Below the pieces are notes generated by a model. The model was not told where the DNA came from and searched no databases. It was given only the letters and a program-made list of their open reading frames with translations. The position numbers and the translations under genes were made by a program. This document shows positions 36,348 through 45,900 of a DNA stretch of 52,450 nt, one piece after another; within the stretch, counting starts at the first letter, position 1, and every line of letters starts with the position of its first letter. Location of the stretch: contig JAJRTN010000047.1 of assembly GCA_024278275.1 (NCBI GenBank), forward strand, positions 1-52,450, written 5' to 3'. The DNA comes from Candidatus Hydrogenedentota bacterium (GTDB taxonomy: Bacteria; Hydrogenedentota; Hydrogenedentia; Hydrogenedentales; JAJRTN01).

Positions 36348-36373
36348 CCGGCCCGCGTCACGACGCGGGCCGG
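36348..36373 (+). terminator. Perfect 12-bp stem-loop between rubrerythrin and rubredoxin-GltS genes
   Basis: CCGGCCCGCGTC and GACGCGGGCCGG form a perfect stem with a two-base (AC) turn, starting 12 bases after the stop. The sequence after it (GCCTCTTCC) is only weakly T-rich. It could therefore be a partial terminator or an mRNA-processing or stability element rather than a full stop. Confidence 0.55.
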
Positions 36374-36404
36374 GCCTCTTCCTACCACCGGGGAGACATT
36401 CGCC

Positions 36405-37913
36405 ATGACCACCCAAGCTCCTGTGCGCTGGGTCTGCACCATTTGCGGCTATGTTCACGAGGGACCGGAACCCCCGGAAGAATGCCCCGTGTGCGATGCC
36501 CCGGCGGGCCTTTTCGAGGCGGAAGAATCCGTCGATGCTCCCGCCAAAGGCTGGCTCTGCACCGTGTGCGGCTATGTCCACGAGGGACCGGAGCCGCCGG
36601 AGGAGTGCCCTGAATGCGGCGCAACGGCGGATCTCTTCGAGGAAGATACGCCGCCGTCTCCGGAAACCACCGCGGCCGCGCCGTCCCTGGACACCTATCT
36701 TTCTGAATGGACCCGGACATCGGACGACTTCGAAAACAAGTACGCCCTTATCCACGACCTCGCGATCACGGGGAAGAGCGCCTCTTCCGCCATGCGCACG
36801 CAACGCGCCTTCCCCGGCTGGGATACAGTGTTGTTCAAAGGCGGCCAGCTTCATCGCCTGCCCCTCAACGAAGACGAGCCGGTCAACACCCGGACCATCA
36901 TTGGAGCCGCCTCGGAGAAGCCCCTTGAACTGACCATGCCCTGCTACGTGTCCCACATGTCCTTCGGCGCCCTGTCGAAGGAAGCGAAGATCGCCCTGGC
37001 ACGCGGCTCGAAGCAGGTGGGAACGGCTATTTGTTCGGGCGAAGGCGGGCTGCTGCCCGAGGAACGGGCCGAGGCCGGATGTTACATCTACGAACTCGGT
37101 ACGGCCACCTTTTCCCACCGCGACGATGCAATGCGCCAGGCCGATGCCGTGGAGATCAAGATTGGCCAGGCCGCCAAGCCCGGCATGGGCGGCCACCTGC
37201 CCGCGGAGAAGGTCACCGAAGAGATCGCCCGGGTTCGCGGGCTCACCCCCGGGCAACCCTCCATCTCCCCCGGCCGCTACACGGGCATGAACACCCCGGA
37301 AGACCTGGCGAAAGAAGTCGTCCGCGTCCGCGGCATTGTCGACGGCACGCCGGTAGGCATCAAGATCACGGCAAGCCATATCGAGGAAGACCTGGCCGTC
37401 GTGCTGGCGGCTCAGCCCGACTTTATCACCATTGACTGCCGGGGCGGGGGCACGGGGTCCGCGCTGAACTACATCAAGGACAACGTCTGCCTGCCGCCCA
37501 TCTTCGCCATACATCGGGCACGGAAGTTCCTCGACGCCGCCGGAAGCCGGGTTACCCTTTGCGTCACCGGCGGCTTCCGCGACAGCACCGACATCGCCAA
37601 GGCCCTCGCCATGGGCGCCGATGCCGTCGCCCTGGCCACGGCGTCGTTGATCGCCATCGGCTGTCAGCAGTATCGTATCTGTCACACGGGAAGATGTCCC
37701 GTGGGTATCACCACGCAGGACCCGGTTCTTCGGGAACGGTTCAACATCGAGGCATCGACCCAACGTTTCGTGAACTTTTACACCGCCACGCGCCGTGAAC
37801 TGGAGAACATCACCCGTATCAACGGGCGTACCCGGGTGCAGGACCTGGATGTATCGGACCTTGTGACCCTGAGCAACGAAGTATCGGCCAACACGAACAT
37901 CGAACACGCGTAA
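36405..37913 (+). CDS. Double-rubredoxin / glutamate-synthase (FMN) domain fusion protein
   Basis: A 502-residue fusion. Two tandem rubredoxin-like knuckles open it: CTICGYVHEGPEPPEECPVC (about residues 11-30) and CTVCGYVHEGPEPPEECPEC (about 52-71). They are offset by exactly 41 residues (123 bases) and similar in DNA, so this is an internal duplication. From about 130 a glutamate-synthase-like TIM barrel follows, with SHMSFGALSKEAKIALARG, EVKI-type EIKIGQAAKPGMGG, TIDCRGGGTGSA and VTGGFRDSTDIAKALAMGADAV (FMN site). Then comes CQQYRICHTGRCPVGITTQ, the 3Fe-4S ligand pattern. No amidotransferase domain is present, so ammonia-dependent synthesis or another FMN reaction is possible. Its neighbours suggest electron supply to rubrerythrin or from a ferredoxin, which is inference. 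Confidence 0.88.
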   Translation: MTTQAPVRWVCTICGYVHEGPEPPEECPVCDAPAGLFEAEESVDAPAKGWLCTVCGYVHEGPEPPEECPECGATADLFEEDTPPSPETTAAAPSLDTYLSEWTRTSDDFENKYALIHDLAITGKSASSAMRTQRAFPGWDTVLFKGGQLHRLPLNEDEPVNTRTIIGAASEKPLELTMPCYVSHMSFGALSKEAKIALARGSKQVGTAICSGEGGLLPEERAEAGCYIYELGTATFSHRDDAMRQADAVEIKIGQAAKPGMGGHLPAEKVTEEIARVRGLTPGQPSISPGRYTGMNTPEDLAKEVVRVRGIVDGTPVGIKITASHIEEDLAVVLAAQPDFITIDCRGGGTGSALNYIKDNVCLPPIFAIHRARKFLDAAGSRVTLCVTGGFRDSTDIAKALAMGADAVALATASLIAIGCQQYRICHTGRCPVGITTQDPVLRERFNIEASTQRFVNFYTATRRELENITRINGRTRVQDLDVSDLVTLSNEVSANTNIEHA

Positions 37914-37948
37914 CACCCCGGCGGGAGCCGGAGAAGGAGAACACCGTC

Positions 37949-38449
37949 ATGCACGAGAAAAGTATTGAACTGCTCAATAAAGCCGCCGCGGACGAACTGG
38001 CCGCCGTGCATCAGTACATGTATTTCCACTTCCACTGCGACGACCAGGGACTGGATCTCCTGGCCGGTCTTTTCAAACGCACGGCCATCGAGGAAATGCT
38101 TCATGTCGAAAAGCTCGCCGAACGCATCCTCTTCCTCAAGGGGGACGTAAAAATGGAGATTGCGGCCCCCACGGAGCCGGTCCGGGACGTGAAGGCCATG
38201 CTTGAAATGGGCTGTAAAATGGAGGAGGCCAGCGCCCGGGACTACAACCTCTGGGCCAATGAATGTTCCGCCAACGCCGACTCCGCGTCGAAAAAAATCT
38301 TCGAGGAACTCGTCCTGGACGAGGAGCGTCACTTCGATCAATTCGATACGGAACTGGGGAACCTGGCGACCTACGGCGACAAGTATCTCGCCATGCAATC
38401 CATGGAACGGAGCAAGAATATCGGTGCGGGCGGCGGTCCCCCCGCGTAA
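37949..38449 (+). CDS. bfr: Bacterioferritin
   Basis: A 166-residue heme-type ferritin that stores iron and oxidises Fe(II). Ferroxidase ligands are in ADELAAVHQYMY (Glu), IEEMLHVEKLAERILFL (Glu and His), SARDYNLWANEC (Glu) and LDEERHFDQF (Glu and His). The heme-ligand Met next to the central Glu (EEM, like Met52 of E. coli Bfr) is conserved. The SD GAAGGAGAA lies just upstream. It is 35 bases after the rubredoxin fusion gene, probably the same transcript. Confidence 0.93.
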   Translation: MHEKSIELLNKAAADELAAVHQYMYFHFHCDDQGLDLLAGLFKRTAIEEMLHVEKLAERILFLKGDVKMEIAAPTEPVRDVKAMLEMGCKMEEASARDYNLWANECSANADSASKKIFEELVLDEERHFDQFDTELGNLATYGDKYLAMQSMERSKNIGAGGGPPA

Positions 38450-38522
38450 ACACGGCAAAGCCCCACGTCACCGTCCACCAGGCTCGCCCCCACCTCGCGG
38501 CACAACCATCGGAGTAAACACC

Positions 38523-39347
38523 ATGATCACCCTGGGCGCCAATACGGTCCTCTTTGGCAGGGAAAGTCTGCGCACCGCGCTGGAACAACTGAAATGGGCG
38601 GGATACGACGGAGCGGAAATCTCCGCCCTCGACGGCGTGGGCGCCTTCGGCGACCCTCTCGGTGAGCACCTTCACCTCGACCGCTGGGCTTCGGAAGCCA
38701 CCGAAATCAAGGAGCTCGTGGAGGAAATCGGCCTGCCCCTCACGGCCATGGAAGTGGGACCCCTTGACGAGACTCGCGTGATGCAGGCCTTCGAGGCGGC
38801 CCGGGAAATCGGCATTGGCGTGGTGAACATCGGCCCCTCGGGAAAAAACGGCGTGCCGGAAGACCTCGCGGCCTGCATTGACCGCATGGCCAGGCTCGCC
38901 GCCGAAGGAGAAAAGGCGGGCGTCACCCTCTGTGTCAAGGCCCATGTGGGCGCCTCCATCGACAACACCGAAACCACCCTCAAAGCCATGGCCGAAATTG
39001 ATTCGCCCGCCTTCGGCATCGACATGGACCCCAGCCATATCCACCGCAACGGCGAGGTGCCCAAGGAAGCGCTCAAACAGGTCATTTCCCGCGTGAAGCA
39101 CGTCCACATCCGCGATTGCTTCGGCCCCGGTCCCGCACCGGGCGCACCGGAGATACAAACCTGCGGCCGCGGCGACATTGACCTCATCGGTTATTGCCAG
39201 GTCCTCGTCGATGCGGATTACGACGGTCCGGTCAACGTGGAAATCATCGGTGGGTCGGCTTACGACCTGGTCCAATGCGCCAGCATCGCCGCCGAGAACC
39301 GGGGCTATCTCAACGCCTGCTTCAAGGCCTGCCAGACACGGACGTAA
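38523..39347 (+). CDS. Sugar phosphate isomerase/epimerase (xylose-isomerase-like TIM barrel)
   Basis: A 274-residue TIM-barrel protein of the AP-endonuclease-2/xylose-isomerase-like superfamily. It starts ITLGANTVLFGRESLRTALEQLKWAGYDGAEIS. Metal-site residues are likely in MEVGPLD, CVKAHVGASIDN, FGIDMDPSHIHRNGE, KHVHIRDC and VNVEIIGG. ATG at 38523 (GGAG about 9 bases before) begins the barrel; the upstream open frame overlaps bfr in another frame. It follows bfr by 73 bases. It resembles isomerases paired with Gfo/Idh oxidoreductases in sugar catabolism; three Gfo/Idh genes are in this window. Confidence 0.85.
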   Translation: MITLGANTVLFGRESLRTALEQLKWAGYDGAEISALDGVGAFGDPLGEHLHLDRWASEATEIKELVEEIGLPLTAMEVGPLDETRVMQAFEAAREIGIGVVNIGPSGKNGVPEDLAACIDRMARLAAEGEKAGVTLCVKAHVGASIDNTETTLKAMAEIDSPAFGIDMDPSHIHRNGEVPKEALKQVISRVKHVHIRDCFGPGPAPGAPEIQTCGRGDIDLIGYCQVLVDADYDGPVNVEIIGGSAYDLVQCASIAAENRGYLNACFKACQTRT

Positions 39348-39349
39348 CG

Positions 39350-39392
39350 GGACGAACACGGACCGCCATGGTTGTTCCGTGTTTGTCCTTTA
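39350..39392 (+). terminator. Terminator after sugar isomerase gene
   Basis: GGACGAACACGGA (39350-39362) pairs with TCCGTGTTTGTCC (39376-39388) over 13 positions with one G-U wobble and a 13-base loop, followed by a short T run. It begins three bases after the stop codon. Confidence 0.7.
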
Positions 39393-39444
39393 CCTCCACG
39401 GGCCGGGTTGGCCATGATGCGCCGGTGGAAACCGGAGAATGCTC

Positions 39445-40629
39445 ATGAAAACCCTCTCGTTTGTCGTGGCCCTCGTGCTGGTTGTCCTTTCCGCGCGGGC
39501 CGATGACATCCTCTACCTGACCAATGGCGACCGCCTTACGGGGCGGGTCCTGGAAATGCGGGAGGGCCGCCTGTCCTTCGTCACCACTTACGCGGGCAAC
39601 CTCTCCCTCGATTGGGCCGCTGTGGCGCGGGTGGAAACGGTGGATGCCGCCTTCGTGAAGCAGGGTGAGAAGGCCGTGCTGCGTGGCCGCCTTGTTCCAC
39701 GCGGGGACAGGCAGGGCGTTGAAACGGACCAGGGCTGGCAGCAACTGAACCTCACCGCCGTCACCGGCGTAACCCGGGAATCCGACCCGCCCACGCCGGC
39801 GGCCTCCCCCTGGAGCGGCACGACCACGGCCGGTTTTACGCTCCGCTCGGGCAACACGGACACCTTCGATGCCGCCGTCGCCATCGAAGCAAAGCGCGAG
39901 GACGAACGCAATACCCTCACCCTGGGCATCGGGGGCGCCTATGGGCAAGCGGAGAACGTCCTCAACACACGCCGCCACACGCTCACCGCGAAGTGGCAGT
40001 TCTATCCCACCGACCACCTATACCTCTTCGGCCAGGGGCTCGAGGAACAGGACGACGGCCGAAAGCTGGATCGGCGCGTCCGCGTCACGGCCGGACTGGG
40101 CTACGACTTTATCGACGGCGACCGCACGAAACTCTCGGGCGACCTTGGCCTCAGCCACACGTGGGAAAACTGGGCGGCCTACACACCCGCGGAACGCGAT
40201 GTCGCGCGCGACACGGTCCGAACGGCCGGAAGGGCACGGCTCCATACGCTTACCGCCAGTTTGTCCGACGGGTCCATCGCGCCGACCCTTCAAACTGCCC
40301 GTGACCTGCTGGGATCGGTGCTCGACATTCGAAAGCCCCTTCGCGACGCCGAGACCCGGTCAGAACGATACCTGAATGTTCAGTTGGGCCTATATTTCGA
40401 AAGAAAAGTCCTCGAACACAGTGTGCTCTCCGAGAAGATTACCATGCATCCCAGCCTTGAAAACGCAGGCGAAGTGCAACTCAACGCAAAGCTCGCATTT
40501 GTCACTCCCCTGCGCGAACACCTGGATCTCCAGATCGCCCTGGAAAGCGCTTTCGACAGCACCGCCGACAAAAGTGACGTGGATGCCTGGGACCATACCT
40601 TTATCACCGGATTGCGGTACGCTTTCTAG
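39445..40629 (+). CDS. DUF481-type outer-membrane beta-barrel protein
   Basis: A 394-residue protein with signal peptide (about 1-21, ending SARA). A small beta domain follows, DILYLTNGDRLTGRVLEMREGRLSF, the motif that precedes DUF481. From about 130 it consists of alternating strands: GTTTAGFTLRSGNTDTFDAAVAIEAKR, HLYLFGQGLEEQDDG, GLGYDFIDGDRTKLSGDLGLSHTW and a C-terminal FITGLRYAF ending in Phe. DUF481 proteins (YdiY type) are presumed salt-stress or outer-membrane barrels; function is not known. Start: ATG at 39445 with GGAG seven bases upstream; ATG at 39439 is too close to that SD. Confidence 0.85.
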   Translation: MKTLSFVVALVLVVLSARADDILYLTNGDRLTGRVLEMREGRLSFVTTYAGNLSLDWAAVARVETVDAAFVKQGEKAVLRGRLVPRGDRQGVETDQGWQQLNLTAVTGVTRESDPPTPAASPWSGTTTAGFTLRSGNTDTFDAAVAIEAKREDERNTLTLGIGGAYGQAENVLNTRRHTLTAKWQFYPTDHLYLFGQGLEEQDDGRKLDRRVRVTAGLGYDFIDGDRTKLSGDLGLSHTWENWAAYTPAERDVARDTVRTAGRARLHTLTASLSDGSIAPTLQTARDLLGSVLDIRKPLRDAETRSERYLNVQLGLYFERKVLEHSVLSEKITMHPSLENAGEVQLNAKLAFVTPLREHLDLQIALESAFDSTADKSDVDAWDHTFITGLRYAF

Positions 40630-40727
40630 GACGGGAAGTCAACAACAGCCGCGGCCCCGGCAAAACGCTCTTTCGTGTTTGTCCGTGCCCCTCCCGGCAC
40701 GTCTCGCCCGCCACAGCCACCACGCAC

Positions 40728-40759
40728 AAAAGGGCCGGGACGCCATCGGCGTCCCGGCC
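40728..40759 (-). terminator. Terminator of the decaheme cytochrome gene
   Basis: GGCCGGGACGCC and GGCGTCCCGGCC form a perfect 12-bp stem with an ATC loop (40733-40759). On the minus strand it is followed by CTTTT, about 30 bases after the cytochrome stop. It may also stop transcription from the convergent DUF481 gene. Confidence 0.75.
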
Positions 40760-40788
40760 AGAAAAACCATACGTTGCGATAACGCGCC

Positions 40789-42648
40789 CTATTCCGCGGC
40801 CGGGAAGTTGTGGCAGACACTGCAATCGAGGCCCTTATCGTCCACGTGCTTGTCGTGGACCGCGATAAACAGTTCTTCCGCCGACCACTCATCCGAGTAG
40901 TCCGCATGACAGGTGGCGCACAAGTCCGGGTTGTCTTTAACACGATATCCCAGTTTGTCAAAGTCAATCCGGGTGCCGCCGAAGTGACATTCCGCACAAC
41001 CCAAGGCATTTGCCACGGGCTGCACTTCATGGAAGATGCCCATCCAGCGCTCGGTCCGCACGTTCTCATAGGCGCCTTCGCCCGGTGCAAGCGGATTGCC
41101 CGAAACTTTCGCCCCCACCCGGATGGTCGCGTCGATCACTTGCGCATCCGTGGCCCCTTCGAGCCAGGGCACGATGGTCGGCGTTTCCGCGTTGGGGTCG
41201 AACGCCGCATGCTGGAAGAGAACGCCCATCTTCAAGCCAATAAGCGAATCATCGTCGGTCCGCTTGGGCTGCAAGGCTTCATGCACCTTGAAGGGGAAGA
41301 TTTTAGCGCCGGCCGTCAGTATGTCACCATTGGGCGCCGCCATGATCACGTTACCAGAGTCCGGGTCGGTGACCACGGAATCACCAAAGAAACTGATGAA
41401 GGAGGTGCCGTCCCAGAAACGGTACTCGGGCACCACGTTGCTTTCCCGCGTGATGACAGGCTCATAGAGCTTCTTGTTTTCGAGGAACTCAATGGCGGTG
41501 AAATCGCGGAACATATCCGTGCCCGAAGCACCCCTGGCGAAGGTGGGTATGTGACAGACCGTGCAATCCACCCGCGCCAAGTGGGCGTTCAGCCGGTCGC
41601 TCTCGTGCGGCGCGGCATCGTGGCAACTGGTGCAACGCAGGTTCACATCGCTGTCCGTGGGGCGCAAGTCCGCGCCCTGGCCGGCGATGCGGTGCGCCTC
41701 CACCGTGTGGCAATTGATACATTCAAGACCCACGCCGCCATTGGCCGCGGCCGCCAAATGCACGTCGAAGTCACTCGTCGCGTTATAATGTTCCGGCTCG
41801 ATGTCGCCGCGTTTGTTGTTTGGGCCGCCACCGGCGTAGGCATGACAATTCAGACAAGTCGCGCTTGAAGATTTGACCACATCGGTAATCGCTTCCACGA
41901 GGGGTACCGTCATGACATCTTCATCCGGGACAAACCCAAGCGACTCATCCTCGAATTTCGCCACTTTCCGCTTGTACTTGGGACCATGGCAAACCAGGCA
42001 GTCGATATTGTCAAGCTGGGCCTGGTTCACATCAAGCGCGGGCTTCGCGCCCATCCCCACGTGGCACTTGGCGCAACCTCCGCTGACCTTGTCCCCGTCC
42101 GCGTTGGTCAGGATACCAATGAAGTTGATCGCCGGGTAGGTGCAGAAACCATTCATGCCCACCATTTTGCCGCCCGTCGGGCTGTCCCACTGATAGTGGA
42201 TCGAAGCGTGAACCTCTTCCGCTTTGCCCGGATGACAGGGCGCGCAGGTCTTGCTTCCCTCGTAGGTCGTGTATCGGCCCGCGTGTGACGGCAACTGGAC
42301 CTCCGGTTCCGTTACGGTGACACACATATACCCCCCCACCCCGCTTACTACATCCGTGGCGGTGATCAAGGCCGTTCCCGCGCCAACGCAGTTCACGGTG
42401 ACCGTGGCCCCGCACTGCTTCGCGCTGATGTTCAGCACATGGTCATTGTTCACCGTCCACGTGAAAACTGCATCCGCCGCCCTGGAGGACGTGGCCGTGA
42501 ACGTAACCGTGTCGCCTACCTCGAATACCGTGGCGTTCGCCGTCACCGTCACGGTTGTCACGGGCGGCGTGGGACACCCCGCGAGTACCCCCGCCATCAA
42601 CACCGTCACCAAGAGCGGCCAAACGCTCTTTCCCTGGACTCTACCCAT
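40789..42648 (-). CDS. Decaheme c-type cytochrome lipoprotein with N-terminal Ig-like domain
   Basis: A 619-residue predicted lipoprotein: signal with lipobox LAGC at Cys25. Residues about 30-115 form an Ig/Big-like domain (VTVTANATVFEVGDTVTFTATS). Ten CxxCH heme motifs follow between about 136 and 615: CAPCH, CAKCH, CLVCH, CLNCH, CINCH, CTSCH, CTVCH, CAECH, CATCH and CSVCH. Seven lie in the first half and three near the C terminus, separated by a long heme-free stretch (about 380-540). The heme order recalls multiheme families such as octaheme tetrathionate/nitrite/hydroxylamine-type reductases, but no active-site CxxCK is seen. It likely carries electrons in the periplasm or at the cell surface. 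It stands alone, with its terminator at 40728. Confidence 0.93.
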   Translation of the reverse strand: MGRVQGKSVWPLLVTVLMAGVLAGCPTPPVTTVTVTANATVFEVGDTVTFTATSSRAADAVFTWTVNNDHVLNISAKQCGATVTVNCVGAGTALITATDVVSGVGGYMCVTVTEPEVQLPSHAGRYTTYEGSKTCAPCHPGKAEEVHASIHYQWDSPTGGKMVGMNGFCTYPAINFIGILTNADGDKVSGGCAKCHVGMGAKPALDVNQAQLDNIDCLVCHGPKYKRKVAKFEDESLGFVPDEDVMTVPLVEAITDVVKSSSATCLNCHAYAGGGPNNKRGDIEPEHYNATSDFDVHLAAAANGGVGLECINCHTVEAHRIAGQGADLRPTDSDVNLRCTSCHDAAPHESDRLNAHLARVDCTVCHIPTFARGASGTDMFRDFTAIEFLENKKLYEPVITRESNVVPEYRFWDGTSFISFFGDSVVTDPDSGNVIMAAPNGDILTAGAKIFPFKVHEALQPKRTDDDSLIGLKMGVLFQHAAFDPNAETPTIVPWLEGATDAQVIDATIRVGAKVSGNPLAPGEGAYENVRTERWMGIFHEVQPVANALGCAECHFGGTRIDFDKLGYRVKDNPDLCATCHADYSDEWSAEELFIAVHDKHVDDKGLDCSVCHNFPAAE

Positions 42649-42928
42649 GTTCTACCACCTTTCTCCGGCCGGTATCCCGGTTCGGACGCTGCGCCGCCGC
42701 ATGACGCAGTGCGCTGGCAGAAGTACCAAGCGCCCCAAGTCTTCATTGTCAAACATGGAAAGTGTAGCGGCTCCGGCGCAGGCAGACAATGGATGAATCT
42801 ACGATTTCCAGCATTTTTCTATTGTCTTTGTCCGCGGCACGCTCCTTCGGGATGTGAGACGGCAAAACATGCTCCCCCATGACCGCGTGGAACGGTTATG
42901 TGTGTGGATAGGGCATGGCTCCCCCCGT

Positions 42929-45900
42929 TCACGGGTTTCCGGCGGACGCCACGGGCGTGATCACCACCTCCCCCTTACCATCCAACGGCACCTCGCAGGC
43001 GAAGGGAGCGTGCCGGGTCTCGCCCCCGACCACGAAATCGTAGCCCCCCTCCCTAGCTTCACAACGCACGTTCAGCGATGTCTTCGACGCTTCGAAGGTG
43101 AAGTAGTCGCCGTGGTAGAGGATGTTTTCGGCGCGGATAAAAGGCTGCGCTTCGGGAATGCGGGGCGTGAGATGAAGCCCGTCGGCTTTCGCTTCGGCGC
43201 CGAGGAAGCCGTAGAGCAGCACGCCGCCCAAAATGGCCGTCTCGGGAAACTCGAAACTGAGCACGCCCGTGCCGCCCGCCGTGCCGCCGCCCTGGATGGA
43301 ATCGCCTGTGTAGAGGCGCTTGCCACCGCAGAGCCGGTCAGGCTCGGCGTAACGCCGCAGCAGTGCCAGAAGCCGCGCATAAGCGTCGTCCGCGCCCCGG
43401 GTCATGATCCGCGCACGAAGGTCATAGTAACTTTCGTAAAGATCCGCACCGCCATTCTGGATCTGGTCGCCGAAGGGATAGGCCTCGTAGCGTTGGTGCG
43501 CCGCCCACCAGTCCGGGTTGTCGATGGTGGTGGTGCGTGGCCCAAAGCCGAAGTGGTAAATATCCTGTCTGCGCGTGCCGTCGGGGTAGATGGACACGCC
43601 TTCGTCCAGCCAGCGGAGCACGGCCTCCGCCTGTGCCGGCGACGCCAGGCCCACTTCCACGGCGAGGGTGTTCACGAAGGAGAAACCGTAGTCATGGGAG
43701 GCGCCGGTGGCGTCAATACAGCCCACGTAGCGTGACGCGCCGTCGAGATGGCCGTCCACCGTCCAGAAGACCTCGTTGTACCGCGCCCGCACCCTGGGCA
43801 TGAGGGCCTCCCACTGTTCCGCGCGCGCAGGGTCGCCGTAGGCCCGCTCCAACCCGGCCATGGCCCGAAGGGAGGCGTAGAACCAGGCGTTCGTGTAGGC
43901 GTCATAGTAACCGAAAGGCAGGATATCGTAGTAATTGTCCCCCACCGTGACGCCGGTAACACCCGAATGATCCCGGTCCCCCGCCTTGCCGTCCAGGAGG
44001 AGGAGGTGTTTTTCCCGGGCGTTGAGGATATCCATCTGGTAGGCCATCTCGCGCCGGGCGCGTTCGATCCAGTCCCAGCCATGGCCGTTCTCCGTGGCCT
44101 TGCCGCCCAGGGCGGTTCGAAGGGTCGAAGCGCGCCAATAAAGGGGCGCGCCGTTGCCCCGCGCTTCCACGGTGTAGGCTCCCGGGGATAAATCGGCGCG
44201 AATCTCAACGTCACCGATGTCCTTGGGCAGGGCATCGCTCACCCGGGTGGCGGCCACCTCTTTGCCCGAAGCATTCACGATGCGCACGGTGAGGGAAGGA
44301 TGGCGCCGGTTTCCCGTGGCGACCGCCACCCGATACCCCGGTACGGGTTGATTGCCGTGAAACAGCCCCGAGTCCCCGTCCTCTTTTTTCCAGGCCATGC
44401 CCCACACGCCGCCTGTCGCCTCTTTGCCGGGCGCGGGCGGTTTCGGCCGGTCCACGACCAGGAGCGCCTCCGTCTCCGCCGGTTGCGGGGCTTTCAGCGT
44501 GACGAAGCCGTACTGGTTGTCCGGAACGCTTTCGATGCCCATCTCCCCCAGGGGCACTGCGGCGAGGCTCGACGCCAGGTCCCCACGCCAGGGCAACACC
44601 CGAACCCGCAGACCGCTGCCTGGTTTGGCCCAGCAGCACAGCCGCACGCCCACGGTATCGAAGGGTTTTTCCGCGCGGAAGCGCTGGGCCAACCGGCCTT
44701 CCGGGAGCGTCGAAATCATGAAGGGATGGGAGGCACGCCCCCGGTCATCCTGATCCTTCGCGAGGTCCGGCACACTCGCTTCATCGAAGCGCGGGTCGGG
44801 CCGGGGAACATTCATGTGCAGCAGGAGCCGGTCGATGGGTTGGTCAATGCGGAAGGGCTGGGCCAGGACCGCGCCTTCCCGCAACCGCACCTGCCGCTGG
44901 TCCACGTCCTGCGCGAAAACTGTTTGGTCCGCTTTCATGCCGCGCAGGACGAAGTCCATCCCCGAGATGGCCTCGTATTCCCCGGTCCACAGCAGGTAGG
45001 TGGCCGCGCCGAAAATGTGCATGGCGTTGATGCCGAAGTGGCGCGTGTCATAGCCGCCGGGGAAAGGCCAGCCCGGTTGGTCGCCCCACGACCAGGCATA
45101 GCCGTCATGGCCGTAGCCGTCGTCGGACACCACTTGGCTCGCCACGGCGTTTCGGCTCTCGGTCCGGTAGGGCGCATCCACGTAAGCATGGCCCAGGGGT
45201 CCCCAGGCGGCCCAGGCGGACACACCATGCCCGCCGGGATACCAGAAGGTGGCGTGCAGGTAGAATTGGTCAAACAAGGTGTTCAGGGGCACTTCGCCCC
45301 CCGTGCTGGTCTTCAGCACAGGACTGGCGCCAAAGCGGAAACGGGGCAGCCGCGCGCCGTTCTCAAGGACAATGCCCTTGGATCCGTCATAGGGTTTCAA
45401 CGTGAAGACGCCCCTCGGGGAGGTAAAAACGGCTTGGGCGTACCCATCCTCGAATCCGAAAACCACGCTTCCGCCGTCGCCGTAATCCAGGGAAAGCTCC
45501 GTGCCGTCGGCGGTGAGAATGATGACGGTGCGGCCGCCCGGATTGCTCAGGGACCAATGGAGCTTGCCGGGATCCATGCGCTTCATGGATTCAATGGTGT
45601 AGGTGTGGCCCTTCGCGCCTGAAATGAAGCGCAACAGCGCGGGGTGGTCCTGCCGTTCCGCGCGCCGGGGCACGCCGTCCACCAGCCCGTCATAGGTCGT
45701 CCCGGTGAGCCGGTCGTAATAGCCGTCCGGCCCGAGGTCGATGCGCCAGGTCAAGATGACCGGCCCCTTGCTCCCCTCGGAAGGCCATATCCGCAGGGTA
45801 TCCCCGTCGAATGCGGCGGCCACGACCACGGGCGCGCTCTCCCGGGTGAAACGCAGGGGGCGAAAGACCAGGTTTCGGCCCAAGGCCCCGCCGGCCTTCG

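Noticed and set aside
42649-42928. Small gene between the cytochrome and the six-hairpin glycosidase
   Set aside because: Open frames there are extensions of antisense shadows. The region is more A/T-rich and more likely holds the cytochrome promoter.
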